Origin: Leguminivora glycinivorella
Lineage: Eukaryota > Arthropoda > Insecta > Lepidoptera > Tortricidae
Length of the DNA: 64,000 nucleotides
NCBI RefSeq assembly: GCF_023078275.1
Contig: NC_062974.1
Span: forward strand, 25,952,110 to 26,016,109
Direction: 5' to 3'
A model generated the notes under the pieces. The model was not told where the DNA came from. It ran no database searches and saw nothing but the letters and a program-made list of their open reading frames with translations. This document shows, in pieces, positions 1-10,608 of this stretch (positions within the stretch are counted from its first letter, which is position 1; the number at the start of each line of letters is the position of its first letter). The position numbers and the translations under genes are program-made.

Positions 1-27
1 CCTATAAGGGGATGAGGGGGATGATGC

Positions 28-175
28 AGCGATCCTATGATGCTTGCAATTTTATTATTTATCTATGTGGATAAAGTATATCCGTCACGCTCAGGCAAAT
101 ATGCCAGTGTAAGATTAACAGTGTAAGGTGTCGTTTTCACGTTGATTGATAAGATTGGAAGCGTCATAGCCCTAC
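28..175. repeat. Diverged copy of the TTATCCACGTGGATAA inverted-repeat element
   Basis: This stretch aligns by eye with the well-preserved copy at 389-530. It has the same order of blocks: a head ending in ATGCTT, then AATTTTAT, the GTGGATAAAG core and CCGTCACGCT. The right arm has decayed (GATTGATAAGATTGGAAGCG), so the inverted repeat no longer closes. It is a non-autonomous DNA element remnant. The bases from 176 to 388 show nothing I recognise. Confidence 0.6.
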
Positions 176-388
176 AGGTCAAATCTATAGCGCGCGTAGT
201 AAGCGTGGTCTTAGTAGTGATATAAAAACTCAAAATTCCAGGACAGTTCCAATTTCATATTTTGATTCATTATCTTTAGAAAAATAATGGTTTTTTTTAT
301 TTATTTCAGTGACTAATATTCCTCAACCTCCAACAGAGCGGCAACTGACGTCCACGGGAATTCAAACTTACCCACTTTACAAGATTCA

Positions 389-530
389 GCCGGCGTATCA
401 TGCTTCGAATTTTATCACTTATCCACGTGGATAAAGCATCCGTCACGCTTTAGCAAGTATGTCAGTGTGAGAGTGACAGATGTCTTATCCACGTGGATAA
501 GTGATAAAATTCGAAGCATGATACGCCGGC
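389..530. mobile_element. 142-bp short inverted-repeat element (MITE) with 46-bp perfect ends
   Basis: The left arm (389-434) and right arm (485-530) are exact reverse complements over 46 bases, beginning GCCGGCGTATCATGCTTCG. Each arm also contains the self-complementary TTATCCACGTGGATAA. The 50-base centre has no coding potential. I found no convincing target-site duplication (flanks TTCA and AGAT), so the superfamily cannot be named. This is a non-autonomous DNA transposon by structure. Confidence 0.8.
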
Positions 531-919
531 AGATCAAATATATTCCTAGCTTAGTCTAACAAATCTAACCAGTCATATAACACACACTCGGTAGTGCTCG
601 CTAAAACAGCATTCCGCTAATAAAAAGGCAATAACACCAGCTAGTTTGAAACGTTTTGCGTACCATAACTCGGGCATATTGCTGCGCTTAAAACTGCATT
701 CATTTCACGAATCTGTTTACTGTTTTATGGAGCAAGCTGAGGCTTTTTGAATTTATAAATTGATATCGTTTTGATATTATTCTATGCGCCTATTGCATTT
801 TCATTACAATCATGGATAAGTCATCATTCTTTTGTCCTTATCCTATTATTTGGGGTCGGCGCAGTAGATCTTTTGTTTTCTATGCGAGCGATATTACATA
901 TTTTTATTGAGGGAAGGCA
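531..919. other. Unrecognised AT-rich stretch
   Basis: There is no open frame of note, no inverted repeat and no family shared with the rest of the window that I could see. Confidence 0.5.
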
Positions 920-1251
920 AGCGCTGGTAGCCTAGCAGTAACTACCTGCGACTTTCGTTCCGAAGGTCGCGGGTTCGAACCCCGGCTCGCATCAATGAGT
1001 TTTTCGGAATTTATGTGCTAAATGTCATTTGATATTTGACAGCAGCTTTTCGGTGAAGGAAAACATCGTAAGGAAACCGGACTAATTCCAATAAGGTCTA
1101 GCTTACCCTTCGGGTTGGAAGGTCAGATGGCAATCGCTTTCGTAAAAACTAGTGCCTACGCCAAATCTTGGGATTAGTTGTCAAAGCGGACCCCAGGCTC
1201 CCATGAGCCGTGGCGAATGCCGGGATAACGCAAGGAGGATGATGATGATTA
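920..1251 (+). mobile_element. SINE1, tRNA-derived, full length, with 10-bp target duplication
   Basis: The head is tRNA-like: a box-A-like region in GTAGCCTAGCAGTAACTA and an exact box B, GGTTCGAACCC (972-982), the two halves of an RNA polymerase III internal promoter. The body is shared with 11828-12087, 43825-44260 and 57671-57844. The tail is a short (GAT)n run. The flanks AGGGAAGGCA (910-919) and AGGGAAGGCA (1252-1261) are identical, as expected for target-primed insertion. The right flank lies at the start of a SINE4-like copy, so SINE1 landed there later. It encodes no protein and depends on a LINE. Confidence 0.85.
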
Positions 1252-1362
1252 AGGGAAGGCATGGATAAATTCGGCAATTGGGAGCGGGGCTGGCTCCGGC
1301 AAAGCCAGAGATCGCAGGTTCGAGTCCTGCCGGTGTTAATTTTTCAATTTTCCCTTTAATTT
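1252..1362 (+). repeat. SINE4-like tRNA-derived copy, acceptor arm lost
   Basis: A box B sequence GGTTCGAGTCC (1317-1327) sits in a T-arm-like fold. It is preceded by an anticodon-arm-like TGGCT/AGCCA stem with loop CCGGCAA. That loop is the same as in the tRNA-like head at 55731-55801. The flanking AAGGCATGG and the trailing TTTTTCAATTTTCCCTTTAA resemble the flanks of the pair at 22252-22562. The 5' acceptor strand is missing, so it is not a functional tRNA gene. Confidence 0.65.
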
Positions 1363-2336
1363 AATAAATATGCAGTAGATCTTCTTCCATTCCTCTCTAT
1401 CAGCCGTAATTTCCATACTAATACCTTTCACTCTCATAACATTCTTCACACGGCCCATCCGTGCCTTCCACTACTCTCCAAAATGTTTAATCATATTTTT
1501 GTGAATCGTTGGGGTAATTTCGAAAATCACATAAAAATCACCATTATTTCCATCATATCAAGATTCCCCTTTCGAAATTACCCAAGCATTTCTGTGCTTC
1601 GAAAGTACCCCAATGCACCCTAGCATATATTGTCTAGAAGTGCTACAAATAGTTTCACCCGAGATTGGAAACTCAACGTTCATGATCCAACTTTTGAAAT
1701 TCCATCCAAAAAATGTGGAGACCTGACACAAGACTTTGATCTTCAACATTAGTCGTCTTAATCGTAAACTAGAACTTTCCGAAGTCCCGCAACTGACACC
1801 CGGACCGTCAACATCAGCTCCTGAGGATGCCTCGTGACACGTGTCAATTTTTGGTGGTGGGTTGACGTATTTATTTTTATTTTTTGGAGAACATTAGTCG
1901 TTCTTGAAAACTTCGACAGTTTACGATTAACATGATTTCCGGTAACGCCTAACATGATTATTAAGTCGTTTTAATTATTAAATTAAACCAGCTTAAGCCA
2001 TCCGTTAGGGGGTGAAAAAATGTGACCGACATTTGGGAGCTATTCGCATTGCCTTGAAGCATTCGACAATTTCGGGGGAGAAAAAAGTATCAAACAGCTG
2101 TTTTCGCTTTATTCTGTTTTAATTGAAAGTATTAAATTAACTATCATACGCTTCTCCTTGCTACATGCTTAGGTAGCCTTATTAGGTCTGATTGGCAACT
2201 AAAATTAAACAATTTCTATACGTTATCTCTAAGAACTTTAACGAAACAGTTATATTTGAGATATAAATGGGTAGAGCACATGATACTCGAGTTTAAGGGG
2301 TTGAAAGAAGACGAGATCGTGACATTGCAGTGACAG
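1363..2336. other. Unrecognised stretch, no gene supported
   Basis: Two short minus-strand open frames (1558-1749 and 1758-1955) have no motif I know and no codon signal. The only structure is AT-rich low complexity. Confidence 0.5.
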
Positions 2337-2495
2337 GTTGAAATGAAATGAAATGAAATGAAATATTTATTTTCCAAGTAGGCATATTACAATGCGCTTA
2401 TGAACGTCCCCAAAACTACGCCGGCTCTAACCCCACGCCTCAGCCTCGAGAAGATTTCAGTCCCCCTCAGTTGGAGGGGGTATCCACTAAGGGGT
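2337..2495 (-). repeat. LINE 3' end with (GAAAT)n tail
   Basis: A run of five GAAAT units (about 2341-2365) adjoins sequence reading TTTATTTTCCAAGTAGGC. On the minus strand this is a LINE-type 3' untranslated end with a simple-repeat tail, the same arrangement as at 18231-18660 and 11625-11700. The coding part is absent. Confidence 0.45.
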
Positions 2496-2672
2496 TGAAA
2501 GAAACTCGGCGGGCCACTTCTTTTCAAAACATTACATCTTATTAATTAACATGCATTAAAAAAACGACTGCTAACTACATCCCACAGTCAACTTCTACGA
2601 CACGAATGAGAGGAATGGAGGTAGGCTGGTTTTAGCGTCACGTTGAGTAGGTAGAGGTAGGTCAAAAAGGGT

Positions 2673-3254
2673 GTCCACATGAGAGGGCGTTGTTTGGGCT
2701 GGTGTCAATCTCGCACTTACTGATAATTTATTCAGTGATAATGTCAACATTGGGGATACCAGTCAATTTTATTATTCTTGACCACAGACTAGCCAAAGGT
2801 GACGTCATGGACTGCCTGTTCATGATTTGAAGGTTGGGAATACCAGTCAATTTTCAAAGTTACTACCAAATCCACTAATACCCAATTATTTTAATTATAC
2901 AAATCTTTGATTTATTGGCATCAAAATAATTGCATTACAATTATTTGCCAATTCTTTAAAATATATCGAAACCCTAGTTTGAATATAACACAAGTTAACA
3001 TACATTTACAAAATATATCATAAAGGGGTAGGCAAACATGAAACTATTAAAGCTTCAGTGCCACTCTTGGCTAAGGGGTTTGAATATACACACTAAAATA
3101 AATATCCCAATACGACACCCACGGGAAGAAAAGGGGTGGTGTTATAAAGTCAGGTAACATACAGATAAAAATACTACTACTATTGGTAACCTCATTAACA
3201 CTGGCCACACGTGCGAGAGGGACACCAGCCCAAACAATGCCCTCTCATGTGGAC
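2673..3254. repeat. Inverted repeat pair enclosing about 510 bp
   Basis: The left arm (2673-2706) begins GTCCACATGAGAGGGCG. The right arm (3221-3254) is its reverse complement with one mismatch over 34 bases. Further matching TCTCGCAC / GTGCGAGA blocks lie just inside. The interior holds a duplicated ATACCAGTCAATTTT motif (2757 and 2849) and a Fam-I fragment on the minus strand (3021-3135). It may be a short DNA element with terminal repeats, or two inverted copies of one repeat. Confidence 0.5.
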
Positions 3255-3256
3255 CG

Positions 3257-3860
3257 TTTTCGGTAGTCTGATACGATCACCTTTCTGTCTCAGTGATGGT
3301 TCAATTTAGTATGGCAAAAAATGTAATTGCGCTGTCCCCTGTAAAGGTCTTTAGTCGCATGACACAACCAGCCGTAAAATTCTTAAGCCGCAGCTCAGGG
3401 GCAACGAACCAAACATCGTATATATAAAACATTAAGTATCTTCTTACGGTAAAAGACCCATTATCTCGAACCAATAACAATAACACTCGTGGTTATCGCC
3501 GGCATAGTCCTGCGATTAATAAAAAGTCAATCAAACGCGGCCGTCTGCCGAAATGACCTGGATTAAGTCTACCAAATACATTCGAGATCTGGAGGCCGAT
3601 TCTGAATGAAAGATTCTGAAAGAAATTCTGAATGAAGTTTCTAATGCGACTTCTAACTGACAGCGTTCGTTGACGCTCAGTGTTGCCAACTCGAATATTG
3701 AAAAAAAATGCTAGACTGATGCTAGGAATATGGCAAAAATATGGCAATGTTTTAAGTGAAACTCAAACTATTCCGTATTTCACGAACTGTCCGTCTCGCT
3801 TAGGCAGGTACAATCGGTCGCGTCGCTCAAGGAGAGGTTAAAGAAGCTATGGTTATCTGA
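3257..3860. other. Unrecognised stretch
   Basis: The 84-residue minus-strand frame at 3493-3747 has no recognisable domain. I see nothing else here that supports a gene. Confidence 0.4.
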
Positions 3861-4210
3861 CTGACTAATTTGCCTTGTTGCTTTGTATATATTTTGTGTT
3901 CCTTGTCAACTCTTTAGTGTATCTTTCACATTCCTTTTTGTGTGATATAGTTAGGTTTATCCTATTACTGTATGTGTATTTATTTATTTATTAATTATTT
4001 ATATATTATTTGCCCATTGTCTTTATGGTACCATGTTGTACAAATTGCGGAATTTGTTATCCTTTTCATGTTTTCTCTCTCATTTACTCAAAGGTTAACT
4101 GGAAGAGATCCCTCAAAGGGATAAGTTTGCCTTTGTACTTCACATCTCAATGTATGCTTTTTTTTAAATGTGTTTTTGTACAATAAAGAGTTACTACTAC
4201 TACTACTATT
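3861..4210 (+). repeat. LINE 3' untranslated end with (TAC)n tail
   Basis: The block AGGTTAACTGGAAGAGATCC followed by AAGGGATAAGTTTGCC recurs at 57978-58115. It runs into a polyadenylation-type ACAATAAAGAG and a TACTACTAC tail at 4190-4206. That is the usual 3' end of a non-LTR retrotransposon. No reverse transcriptase sequence precedes it, so the copy is 5' truncated. Confidence 0.6.
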
Positions 4211-4290
4211 TGAGCAATCGGCAATGTAAAATATTTAAACAATTAAGAAGATGGAAGTAACTAAAACGTGACAGTCACTCGACAGAATGT

Positions 4291-4810
4291 TAATAGTTAT
4301 TTGTTATACAAGGGGGCAAAGTTGTATTTTAACGCCGAGTGTGGAATTGAAAAACGAGCAAGTGAAAGGATTCTATAGTTGAACCACGAGCGAAGCGAGT
4401 GGTTTGAGAATAGAATCCTGAACTTGCGAGTTTTTTAACACACGAGAAGTAAAATACATTTGCACCCGAGTGTAACACAAAACTTTTCCCTTCACTATAG
4501 CGAGGAAACTACAACGCAAAAAAATGCGTTTATTACTGCTTCCAGTAGTTCCACAGGTGGTAAATCATCTTTATTACTAGATTCACCTACTTTTATCAAT
4601 TTTAAAGCAGTTAATTTGATGATATTCAAGGTCAAATTACTTTACCCACTAGTGGATAAAATGCGTTTTTACCCGCTGGTATTAAAGGACAAAACACGTG
4701 TTTCCGAGCTAGTGAGGGGAAAAAACATTAGGTTAGGAGGTTATGTTACGAAGTTTCACTTCTTCCTCGTGGAGGGACTTCACGCACTATTTTTTTCCTC
4801 CAACCAACTT
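4291..4810 (+). mobile_element. Fam-K non-autonomous element
   Basis: The left end reads GTTATTTGTTATACAAGGGG. The interior contains GAACCACGAGCGAAGCGAGTG and repeated (C)TAGTGGATAAA blocks. A second copy lies in the opposite orientation at 60328-60690, and the end sequence also appears at 8757-8790. A 135-residue open frame (4460-4867) crosses it, but it is only repeat sequence read through. Confidence 0.6.
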
Positions 4811-4819
4811 GTTATAGTT

Positions 4820-4934
4820 TTTTTATGGGATAGGAGGCAAACGAGTAGCAGGGTCACTGGATGGTAAGCGATCACTGCCGCCCATAGACACTTGAAACAC
4901 CAAAAGTGGTGGAGGTGCGTTGCCGGCCTACGAG
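4820..4934 (-). repeat. LINE C-terminal/3' fragment, minus strand
   Basis: Read on the minus strand this matches the end of the LINE fragment at 35926-36180: GGCCGGCAACGCACCTCCAC and, further on, GGCGGCAGTGATCGCTTACC. It is a short remnant in the opposite orientation. The bases from 4935 to 5212 are AT-rich and unrecognised. Confidence 0.6.
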
Positions 4935-5215
4935 TAAAGATGCACTGAGAGATAAAACAAATGGATTTCATGCTCGTTCAACAATTTTTTTTGTTAAAAT
5001 AGCGCCTACGTGCTCTTTGGTTCAAACCACAAGTTTGATTTTGTTGTGTAACTAGTACATTCTACAAGTTTTATTTTATTTGAATCAATGTTTTAAGTGA
5101 TTTTTTCCGCTTACTAGAATACTTTTGTTTCAAACGGATAAACCCGGAACAAGTTGAACTTGTTAAATTCACTATGCGAATTTCTCACACTAACACTTAG
5201 ATAGATTATCACTAA

Positions 5216-5459
5216 AAGCTCGGCCACACATGCGCGTTTTGAGAGCGTAGGCGGAGCGTTAGCGGAGCGCAATGATAGTGGTGCGCCGGACGAACGCTGG
5301 CGTTGCGCCCAGCGGACGACGGCGGAAACTAACGAGCGCGGATTGCGAGCGGAATGCGCGCGGATTGTGAGCGGAACGCCAGCGTTAGTCTGGCGCACCG
5401 CTATTATTGCGCTCCGCTTACGCTATGCTATCAAAACGCTTCATGTGTGGCAGAGGCTT
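5216..5459. mobile_element. CpG-rich short inverted-repeat element with TAA duplication (PIF/Harbinger-type)
   Basis: The left end AAGCTCGGCCACACATGCGC and the reverse complement of the right end, AAGCCTCTGCCACACATGAA, are an imperfect inverted repeat that continues through GCGTTTTGA and AGCGGAGCG. TAA flanks both ends (5213-5215 and 5460-5462), fitting the TWA target of PIF/Harbinger elements. The interior is extremely rich in GCG and CGC, unlike its AT-rich surroundings. It is non-autonomous, since no transposase lies inside. Confidence 0.65.
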
Positions 5460-5514
5460 TAAACTTGCATCGTGAATAAATGGATGCCATAAAATCGTGA
5501 CTTATGTCTTATTC

Positions 5515-5665
5515 GGCCAGGTTGCACTGGCCGTGGTCGCGGAAGACTGACGTCCCAGCAAAATGTCACCGGAGATGTAAACAACACAAAACTACCCGAT
5601 ATTAATTTATATAAATGTTCGGGGTAGACAAATAAATATAATCTACCCGCTTTTAGTTAATGTTT
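5515..5665 (+). repeat. Dispersed repeat shared with 45290-45450
   Basis: Blocks GGCCAGGTTGCAC, GTCCCAGCAAAATGTC, GAGATGTAAACAACACAAAA and AATGTTCGGGG occur in the same order in both places. I cannot assign a class. Confidence 0.6.
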
Positions 5666-5829
5666 ATTTCCCACCATGTTTATTTTAAAGGTAAAAATAA
5701 TGTTAATTAATCGCGTTCGACCTGTATGTGACTTTAAATATATGTTTAATGATTTCTTATCAAGTGCTAAAATATAAAGTTTCATGGTTTTATCTTTTAA
5801 AATTAAGAAATCCCATACAAACTTTCAAC

Positions 5830-5955
5830 CTCTTTTTCAACCCCTTCATCCCTTTTTTCGAAACAAAAAGTAGCCTATGTTCTGTCTCAGGGTCTAAAGA
5901 TTGTCTGTTCCAAATTTCATCAAAATCGGCTGCGTGGTTTAAGCGGGAAAGCGTA

Positions 5956-5988
<33 letters not shown>

Positions 5989-6015
5989 GTTACTTTCGCA
6001 TTTATAATATTAATT
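5830..6015. repeat. Fam-B-related repeat with (GACA)n run
   Basis: It contains AAAAGTAGCCTATGTTCTGT and ends with TTTCGCATTTATAATATTA, both typical of the Fam-B neighbourhood. A pure (GACA)n microsatellite lies at about 5957-5991. There is no coding content. Confidence 0.5.
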
Positions 6016-6299
6016 ATTACGGCAAAAGTTGATTAAAGACCGAAAACTCAAATATTACTGAACAGATTTCTCATGCAGATATCAGCTTGAACAATTTTCA
6101 AATAAAATCAAAACCGGAACAAAACAGCGTCACCTGAATCAGGCTCTAAGATTAAGTATACCGAAGACAATCAAGATCTGCACTGAGATATTTTTCCCTC
6201 GTTTTTCATGACGCTGTGACACAGATGTCAATATGTTCTATTATTTGTATAATCACGTCGGTAACAAAAAGTACCAACCTGTTTTATTGTTACCTTATC

Positions 6300-6370
6300 G
6301 ATGAACAGAGATGATAGAATTATCTGCAGTGATGAGCTAAAAGTGAATTTCATGAAACATCACACAACCA
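6300..6370. repeat. Short dispersed repeat shared with 7920-7990
   Basis: Both places share AATTTCATGAAACATCACAC after a GATGAKCTAAAAG block. The class is unknown. Confidence 0.45.
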
Positions 6371-6377
6371 CAGTATA

Positions 6378-6520
6378 GGCGTGATTGATATACATATTGG
6401 TACCAAATTTCAGCTTTCTAGTGCTAACGGTTACTGAGATTATCCGCGGACGGACGGACGGACGGACAGACAGACATGGCGAAACTATAAGGGTTCCTAG
6501 TTGACTATGGAACCCTAATA
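6378..6520 (+). repeat. Fam-A 3' end fragment
   Basis: It runs from GCGTGATTGATATACATATT through the (CGGA)n/(CAGA)n run to GGAACCCTAATA. The 5' two thirds of the family are absent. A Fam-M fragment follows with no gap (6513-6600), beginning AATAAAGAGTATTATCG. Confidence 0.7.
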
Positions 6521-6600
6521 AAGAGTATTATCGTACAGTGTGGCCACTCCCGCTCCCCTCTGAAAGTGCCGCCCACCCCCTCTCGCTTACCTCACAGCAC
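6513..6600 (+). repeat. Fam-M 5' fragment
   Basis: The sequence ATCGTACAGTGTGGCCACTC through CTCACAG matches the first third of the complete Fam-M copies at 11237-11472 and 21950-22179. The first bases (CACAGT) are missing. Confidence 0.6.
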
Positions 6601-7631
6601 AGAACTAAATCAAGATAGAAGGAAAATGCTCGGCGATTAACAGCGAAACCGAGCGTGTAACGTTTTGTGTCGAGCCTATGACGTCACGAGTGTACTTTAG
6701 TGATGGGAACGTTGTCGCCGCGTAACCCATTCGATCGATTGAGGAGGTTGCGTGCGGGATGCCCGCCGAAGTTAAAAATATCGGATGTTCATCTTCGTTG
6801 TGAAATGAAGTAAGTATATACCTGTATTCGTGTGATGACAAACAATTCACTAGTAGGTATATAATTTGCCTAAGGCCAGGAACAAAGATTTTAGTAGGTA
6901 GGTATTAATACTAGTTAATATTTCGTAATATTTTTAAGAAAATCGACCATGTACTCACTTTATTATCCTCATATTATTTGTTACAACTTTTAGTAATATA
7001 TAAATATAATTAACCATTACCATTAACACATTTTTAGAGTTATTTTTATTCATAGTAAATAAAGAGCGTATTATGTTTGTATTTGTTTTTCTGCCGACCA
7101 CAAATTCAACGTTAATACCGTAACTGTAACCTATTTTAAAGTTAAATTTACTTTTCACTCGTACTTTATATGTATAGTTTCATAACATTATAAAAACATA
7201 ATTATAATTTCCACTGCTTCGCAAAATCGATTTAAATCGAATAAGGAAATCGCTGCATACATGACGATATAGGTCCGTGGTGCACCACTATTCTTAAGTT
7301 CGACGGACAAAATAACAAGTCTACCTTCACTTTGTCTCGACAGTTTGAATAGCCTATTTTTATATCGCTTGTTTTAAAGTGTCCGAGATGTGATAGAGAG
7401 AGAGAGAGAAGTAAAACTAAAAAAATAAATATCGTATACGAAGAAAAATGGCTAAGTCTGGATTTGAACCAGTGTCTGAACCTCGAACTCCCCTCTCTCC
7501 CCCTACTCCTGGCAAGAGTCAAACTTTTCAAGTACTTATATGACACAATTCCCGAAGCATTGTGGCCTGGTGTGGTTGTGATGCGAAGTGGTGAGTTTTC
7601 TCTGAAGATAATTTATTTTGTTCTAAGAATA
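6601..7631. other. Unrecognised stretch with a (GA)n run
   Basis: A pure AGAGAGAG run lies at about 7396-7411. Short minus-strand frames (6605-6850, 6955-7158, 7232-7546) show no domain. A weak tRNA-like GGATTTGAACC at about 7459 hints at an old SINE head. Confidence 0.4.
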
Positions 7632-7890
7632 GATAAATAAATAAATAAGTATTATAGGACATTCTTACACAAATTGACTGAGCCCCACGGTAAGCTCAAG
7701 AAGGCTTGTGTTGTGGGTATTATACTAAGACAACGATATACATAATATACAAATACTTATATACATAGAAAAAGTCCATGACTCAGGAACAAATATCTGT
7801 GCTCATCACACAAATAAATGCCCTTACCGGGATTCTAACCCAGGACCGCGGCTCAGCAGGCAGAGTCACTACCGACTGAGCCGGTCGTCA
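7632..7890 (-). mobile_element. SINE2, tRNA-derived, full length
   Basis: On the minus strand the copy starts TGACGACCGGCTCAGTCGG, carries a weakened box B (GGGTTAGAATCCC), passes GGCATTTATTTGTGTGATGA and ends in an AATAAATAAATAA-type tail. Other copies are at 13071-13290, 16970-17228, 38969-39190, 40932-41060, 56193-56441 and 59137-59380. A (TGACGA)n stretch follows the head. Confidence 0.8.
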
Positions 7891-7990
7891 TGACGATGAC
7901 GATGCCGGTGATGATGGTCGTGTGTCGAGATGAGAGAACTATCTGCAAAGATGATCTAAAAGCAAATTTCATGAAACATCACACAAATTA

Positions 7991-8631
7991 ATCGTAACCT
8001 TAAAGTTAAAGTTGAAAACATATGGAAAAGATGCTCCTAAGCATACTAGAGGTTAAATGAGACGCGCAGTTAAAAATAGCCGTCTTTATTACTCCCTACC
8101 GCTTAGCGTTTAATCACGCTATTTCTGTCTCTGTCACGCGGTGATTTATTAGCCTCGTAACACGCGCACGCGTCACTTTGAGACGCATGTCAAAAACAAA
8201 AGAGTAACTGCGTTTGGGCGAGTTTTGAACGCTATTGCTTGGTGATATGGGTGAGAACTGAGTGGTTGGTTGGTGTGAATATTAGGCGCGGCTAGATTAG
8301 TTCTGCAACTTCTGCAATTATGAAGTCGATAATTATTGGCAACTATTTTGTGGTTTCAGTAGACAAGAAATAGCGATAGTTCATGGTCAGGTAAGCAAGT
8401 TAATTTAATTTTCACGACACCAACTGGTAAAGGCTCTCTTTGCTATTCGAAAACAGATAGCAAAATTGCATTTTATCCACAACAGTGCAAAACAATTTCA
8501 TAGATATTTTAACTTGATATGATGATTTTCATAAATATTGAATAAATTGATGGATTTGATTTAGTTTGATGTTTTATACTTAGTCAGCATTTTGTTCGTG
8601 TCGGTGTGGTGAAAATATTTGTGTTTCACTC
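7991..8631. other. Unrecognised stretch with a CpG-rich block
   Basis: A GC- and CpG-rich patch at about 8100-8210 (around ACACGCGCACGCGTC) stands out from the AT-rich surroundings. No promoter elements or exon signals are clear. Confidence 0.35.
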
Positions 8632-8634
8632 GGT

Positions 8635-8765
8635 GGCAAAGTTTGTTCAACCTTCGTGCCTTATAACCCTCGCTACGCTCAAGATTCCACTTCCTGGAAT
8701 GTAATATTGGAATCTTTCGCTTGCTCGGGTATCAATGTTGGCACGTGCGGTTAAACAACTTTGCC
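8635..8765. mobile_element. 131-bp short inverted-repeat element related to Fam-K ends
   Basis: The left end GGCAAAGTTTGTTCAACC and the right end GGTTAAACAACTTTGCC are imperfect reverse complements over about 26 bases including TCGTGCC/GGCACG. The following CCCCTTGTA resembles the Fam-K border. It is non-autonomous. Confidence 0.6.
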
Positions 8766-8805
8766 CCCTTGTAAAAGGAATAACTATTTTACTAAATATT
8801 GAAAG

Positions 8806-8860
8806 TTTGTACGGAACCATTGGTGGGCGAGTCCGACTCGCACTTGGCGGTTTTTTTAAA
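8806..8860 (+). repeat. Fam-R terminal fragment
   Basis: The sequence GAGTCCGACTCGCACTTGGC followed by a T run matches the end of Fam-R at 50330-50375. Confidence 0.6.
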
Positions 8861-9150
8861 GAAGGTGTGGAGCTTAGGTTAAACAGAGACAGAGGTTGGA
8901 CAGATAATAAAGATTAGCCTTTTAATATTATTAACGAATGAATGAGGATGTTTTGGAATGTATTTTCCTTTAAGATGATCTTTTATGAGCCAGGAAAACC
9001 GCCAGGTTTTTATTACATTATTGAGAATTTAAATTTTTATCTCTTGTCGTCAAACTTGGATTATTTATTTTTAGGAGGAAAATTAGTCAGGTCATTATTT
9101 GAACTTGCAACAAGATCCTACTGACTTGCGATTAAGTCCTTTTTATTAGT

Positions 9151-9266
9151 GCTTACTCTTGGCCACAGACTAGCCAAAGGTAAAGACGTGACCTACGATG
9201 GAGTGAGCTCGCCCAGAAGATGCATGTTCAGTTTTGATTTCAAGATTGCCGGGTTATATGAGCTTT
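9151..9266. repeat. Fam-D LINE-type fragment
   Basis: It shares CTTGGCCACAGACTAGCC, CGCCCAGAAGATGC and GCCGGGTTATATGAGCT with 28747-28860. It is untranslated LINE-like sequence with no frame of its own. Confidence 0.5.
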
Positions 9267-9525
9267 AATTAAATAATATGCAAAAATCATGTAAGTTTCA
9301 GAATTGAATTTATTTCATAAATTGTAACGTTTCAATAATTGAAATATATAGTTCACAAAGAGTGGAAAACAATCTGTAAATAGTCGAGAAAGCTCCAATT
9401 ACGGCCTCCGCTTGAACTAACATTATTTTACATGCAAAAAACAAACTGACACTATTGTAGTTACATTTCGAAGTTTAAATTACTAAGTAAATTCTGTTTC
9501 AAAATGGTAACAAAGGATAGTTATA

Positions 9526-9658
9526 TAAGGTACAGCAGGGCAAATCTCGACTGGTGGGCAATTGTAACTGATCCATTTTTTCCACTATGATGTCGAGTTC
9601 TAGTATCCACTGACGCCTACCATATATAACCGGTGGACACTCTAACATTGTAAAACAG
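9526..9658 (+). repeat. Fam-N fragment
   Basis: It begins AGGTACAGCAGGGCAAATCT and includes CGACTGGTGGGCAATTGTAA, as in the complete copy at 11157-11580. Its right end is cut by the Fam-A copy that begins immediately after. Confidence 0.7.
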
Positions 9659-10218
9659 AAAAACCGGCCAAGAGCGTGTCGGGCCACGCTCAGTGTAGGG
9701 TTCCGTAGTTTTCCGTATTTTTCTCAAAAACTACTAAACCTATCAAGTTCAAAACAATTTTCCTAGAAAGTCTTTATAAAGTTCTACTTTTGGGATTTTT
9801 TTCATATTTTTTAAACATATGGTTCAAAAGTTAGAGGGGGGGGACGCACTTTTTTTTCCTTTAGGAGCGATTATTTCCGAAAATATTAATATTATCAAAA
9901 ACGATCTTAGTAAACCCTTATTCATTTTTAAATACCTATCCAACATTATATCACACGTTAGGGTTGGAATGAAAAAAAATATCAGCCCCCACTTTACATG
10001 TAGGGGGGGTACCCTAATAAAACATTTTTTTCCATTTTTTATTTTTGCACTTTGTTGGCGTGATTGATATACATATTGGTACCAAATTTCAACTTTCTAG
10101 TGCTTACGGTTACTGAGATTATCCGCGGACGGACGGACGGACGGACGGACGGACGGACGGACGGACAGACAGACATGGCGAAACTATAAGGGTTCCTAGT
10201 TGACTACGGAACCCTAAA
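9659..10218 (+). mobile_element. Fam-A, complete copy
   Basis: It runs from ACCGGCCAAGAGCGTGTCGG to GACTACGGAACCCTAAAAA. The body includes the invariant TTAGGAGCGATTATTTCCG and a (CGGA)n(CAGA)n run at 10121-10176. The same unit occurs at 37370-37906, 63144-63705 and, on the minus strand, at 35234-35568 and 45939-46277. The 82-residue frame at 9819-10067 is read through this repeat and is not a gene. The class is uncertain; it has no inverted ends or transposase. Confidence 0.75.
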
Positions 10219-10380
10219 AATGGACCAGTTACATTTGCCGTAAACCTAAATAAGGTAACCGACAAAGTGGGACGTTTTCCTAAACACACTTACATTTGTA
10301 GTATTCAAGATCTGCAGATACATTTAGTATGTTCATACACTTATGACGCTAACTATAAAACTATAATAGACTAAAAGAGT

Positions 10381-10582
10381 TTTGAATGATTCACGGTTAT
10401 TTTCATTAGACTTATATTGACCGGGATAACGCTGAAAGTGAACGCAGCCGACGCGCGCGAAGGAGGGTAGATCGCGCGCTGTCTATACAACTTTAACATC
10501 CACCCGCCTTCGTCAGTTTTCCGTGATCATGATGCATGCAACTGCGTCGAAATATCGGGAGCTCGACAAAAATCAAAAAGAC
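10381..10582 (-). mobile_element. Element with TTAGACTTATATTGACCGGG end, partial
   Basis: Reverse-complemented, it matches 17704-17945 through GAGCTCCCGATATTTCGACG and GCATGCATCATGATCACGG. In this copy only one TTAGACTTATATTGACC end remains (10405-10421). Confidence 0.6.
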
Positions 10583-10608
10583 TAATCCGTTTCCATAGTT
10601 TACCTGTG

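Noticed and set aside
4460..4867. 135-residue frame as a gene
   Set aside because: It lies in Fam-K, which recurs inverted at 60 kb, and extends into a LINE remnant.
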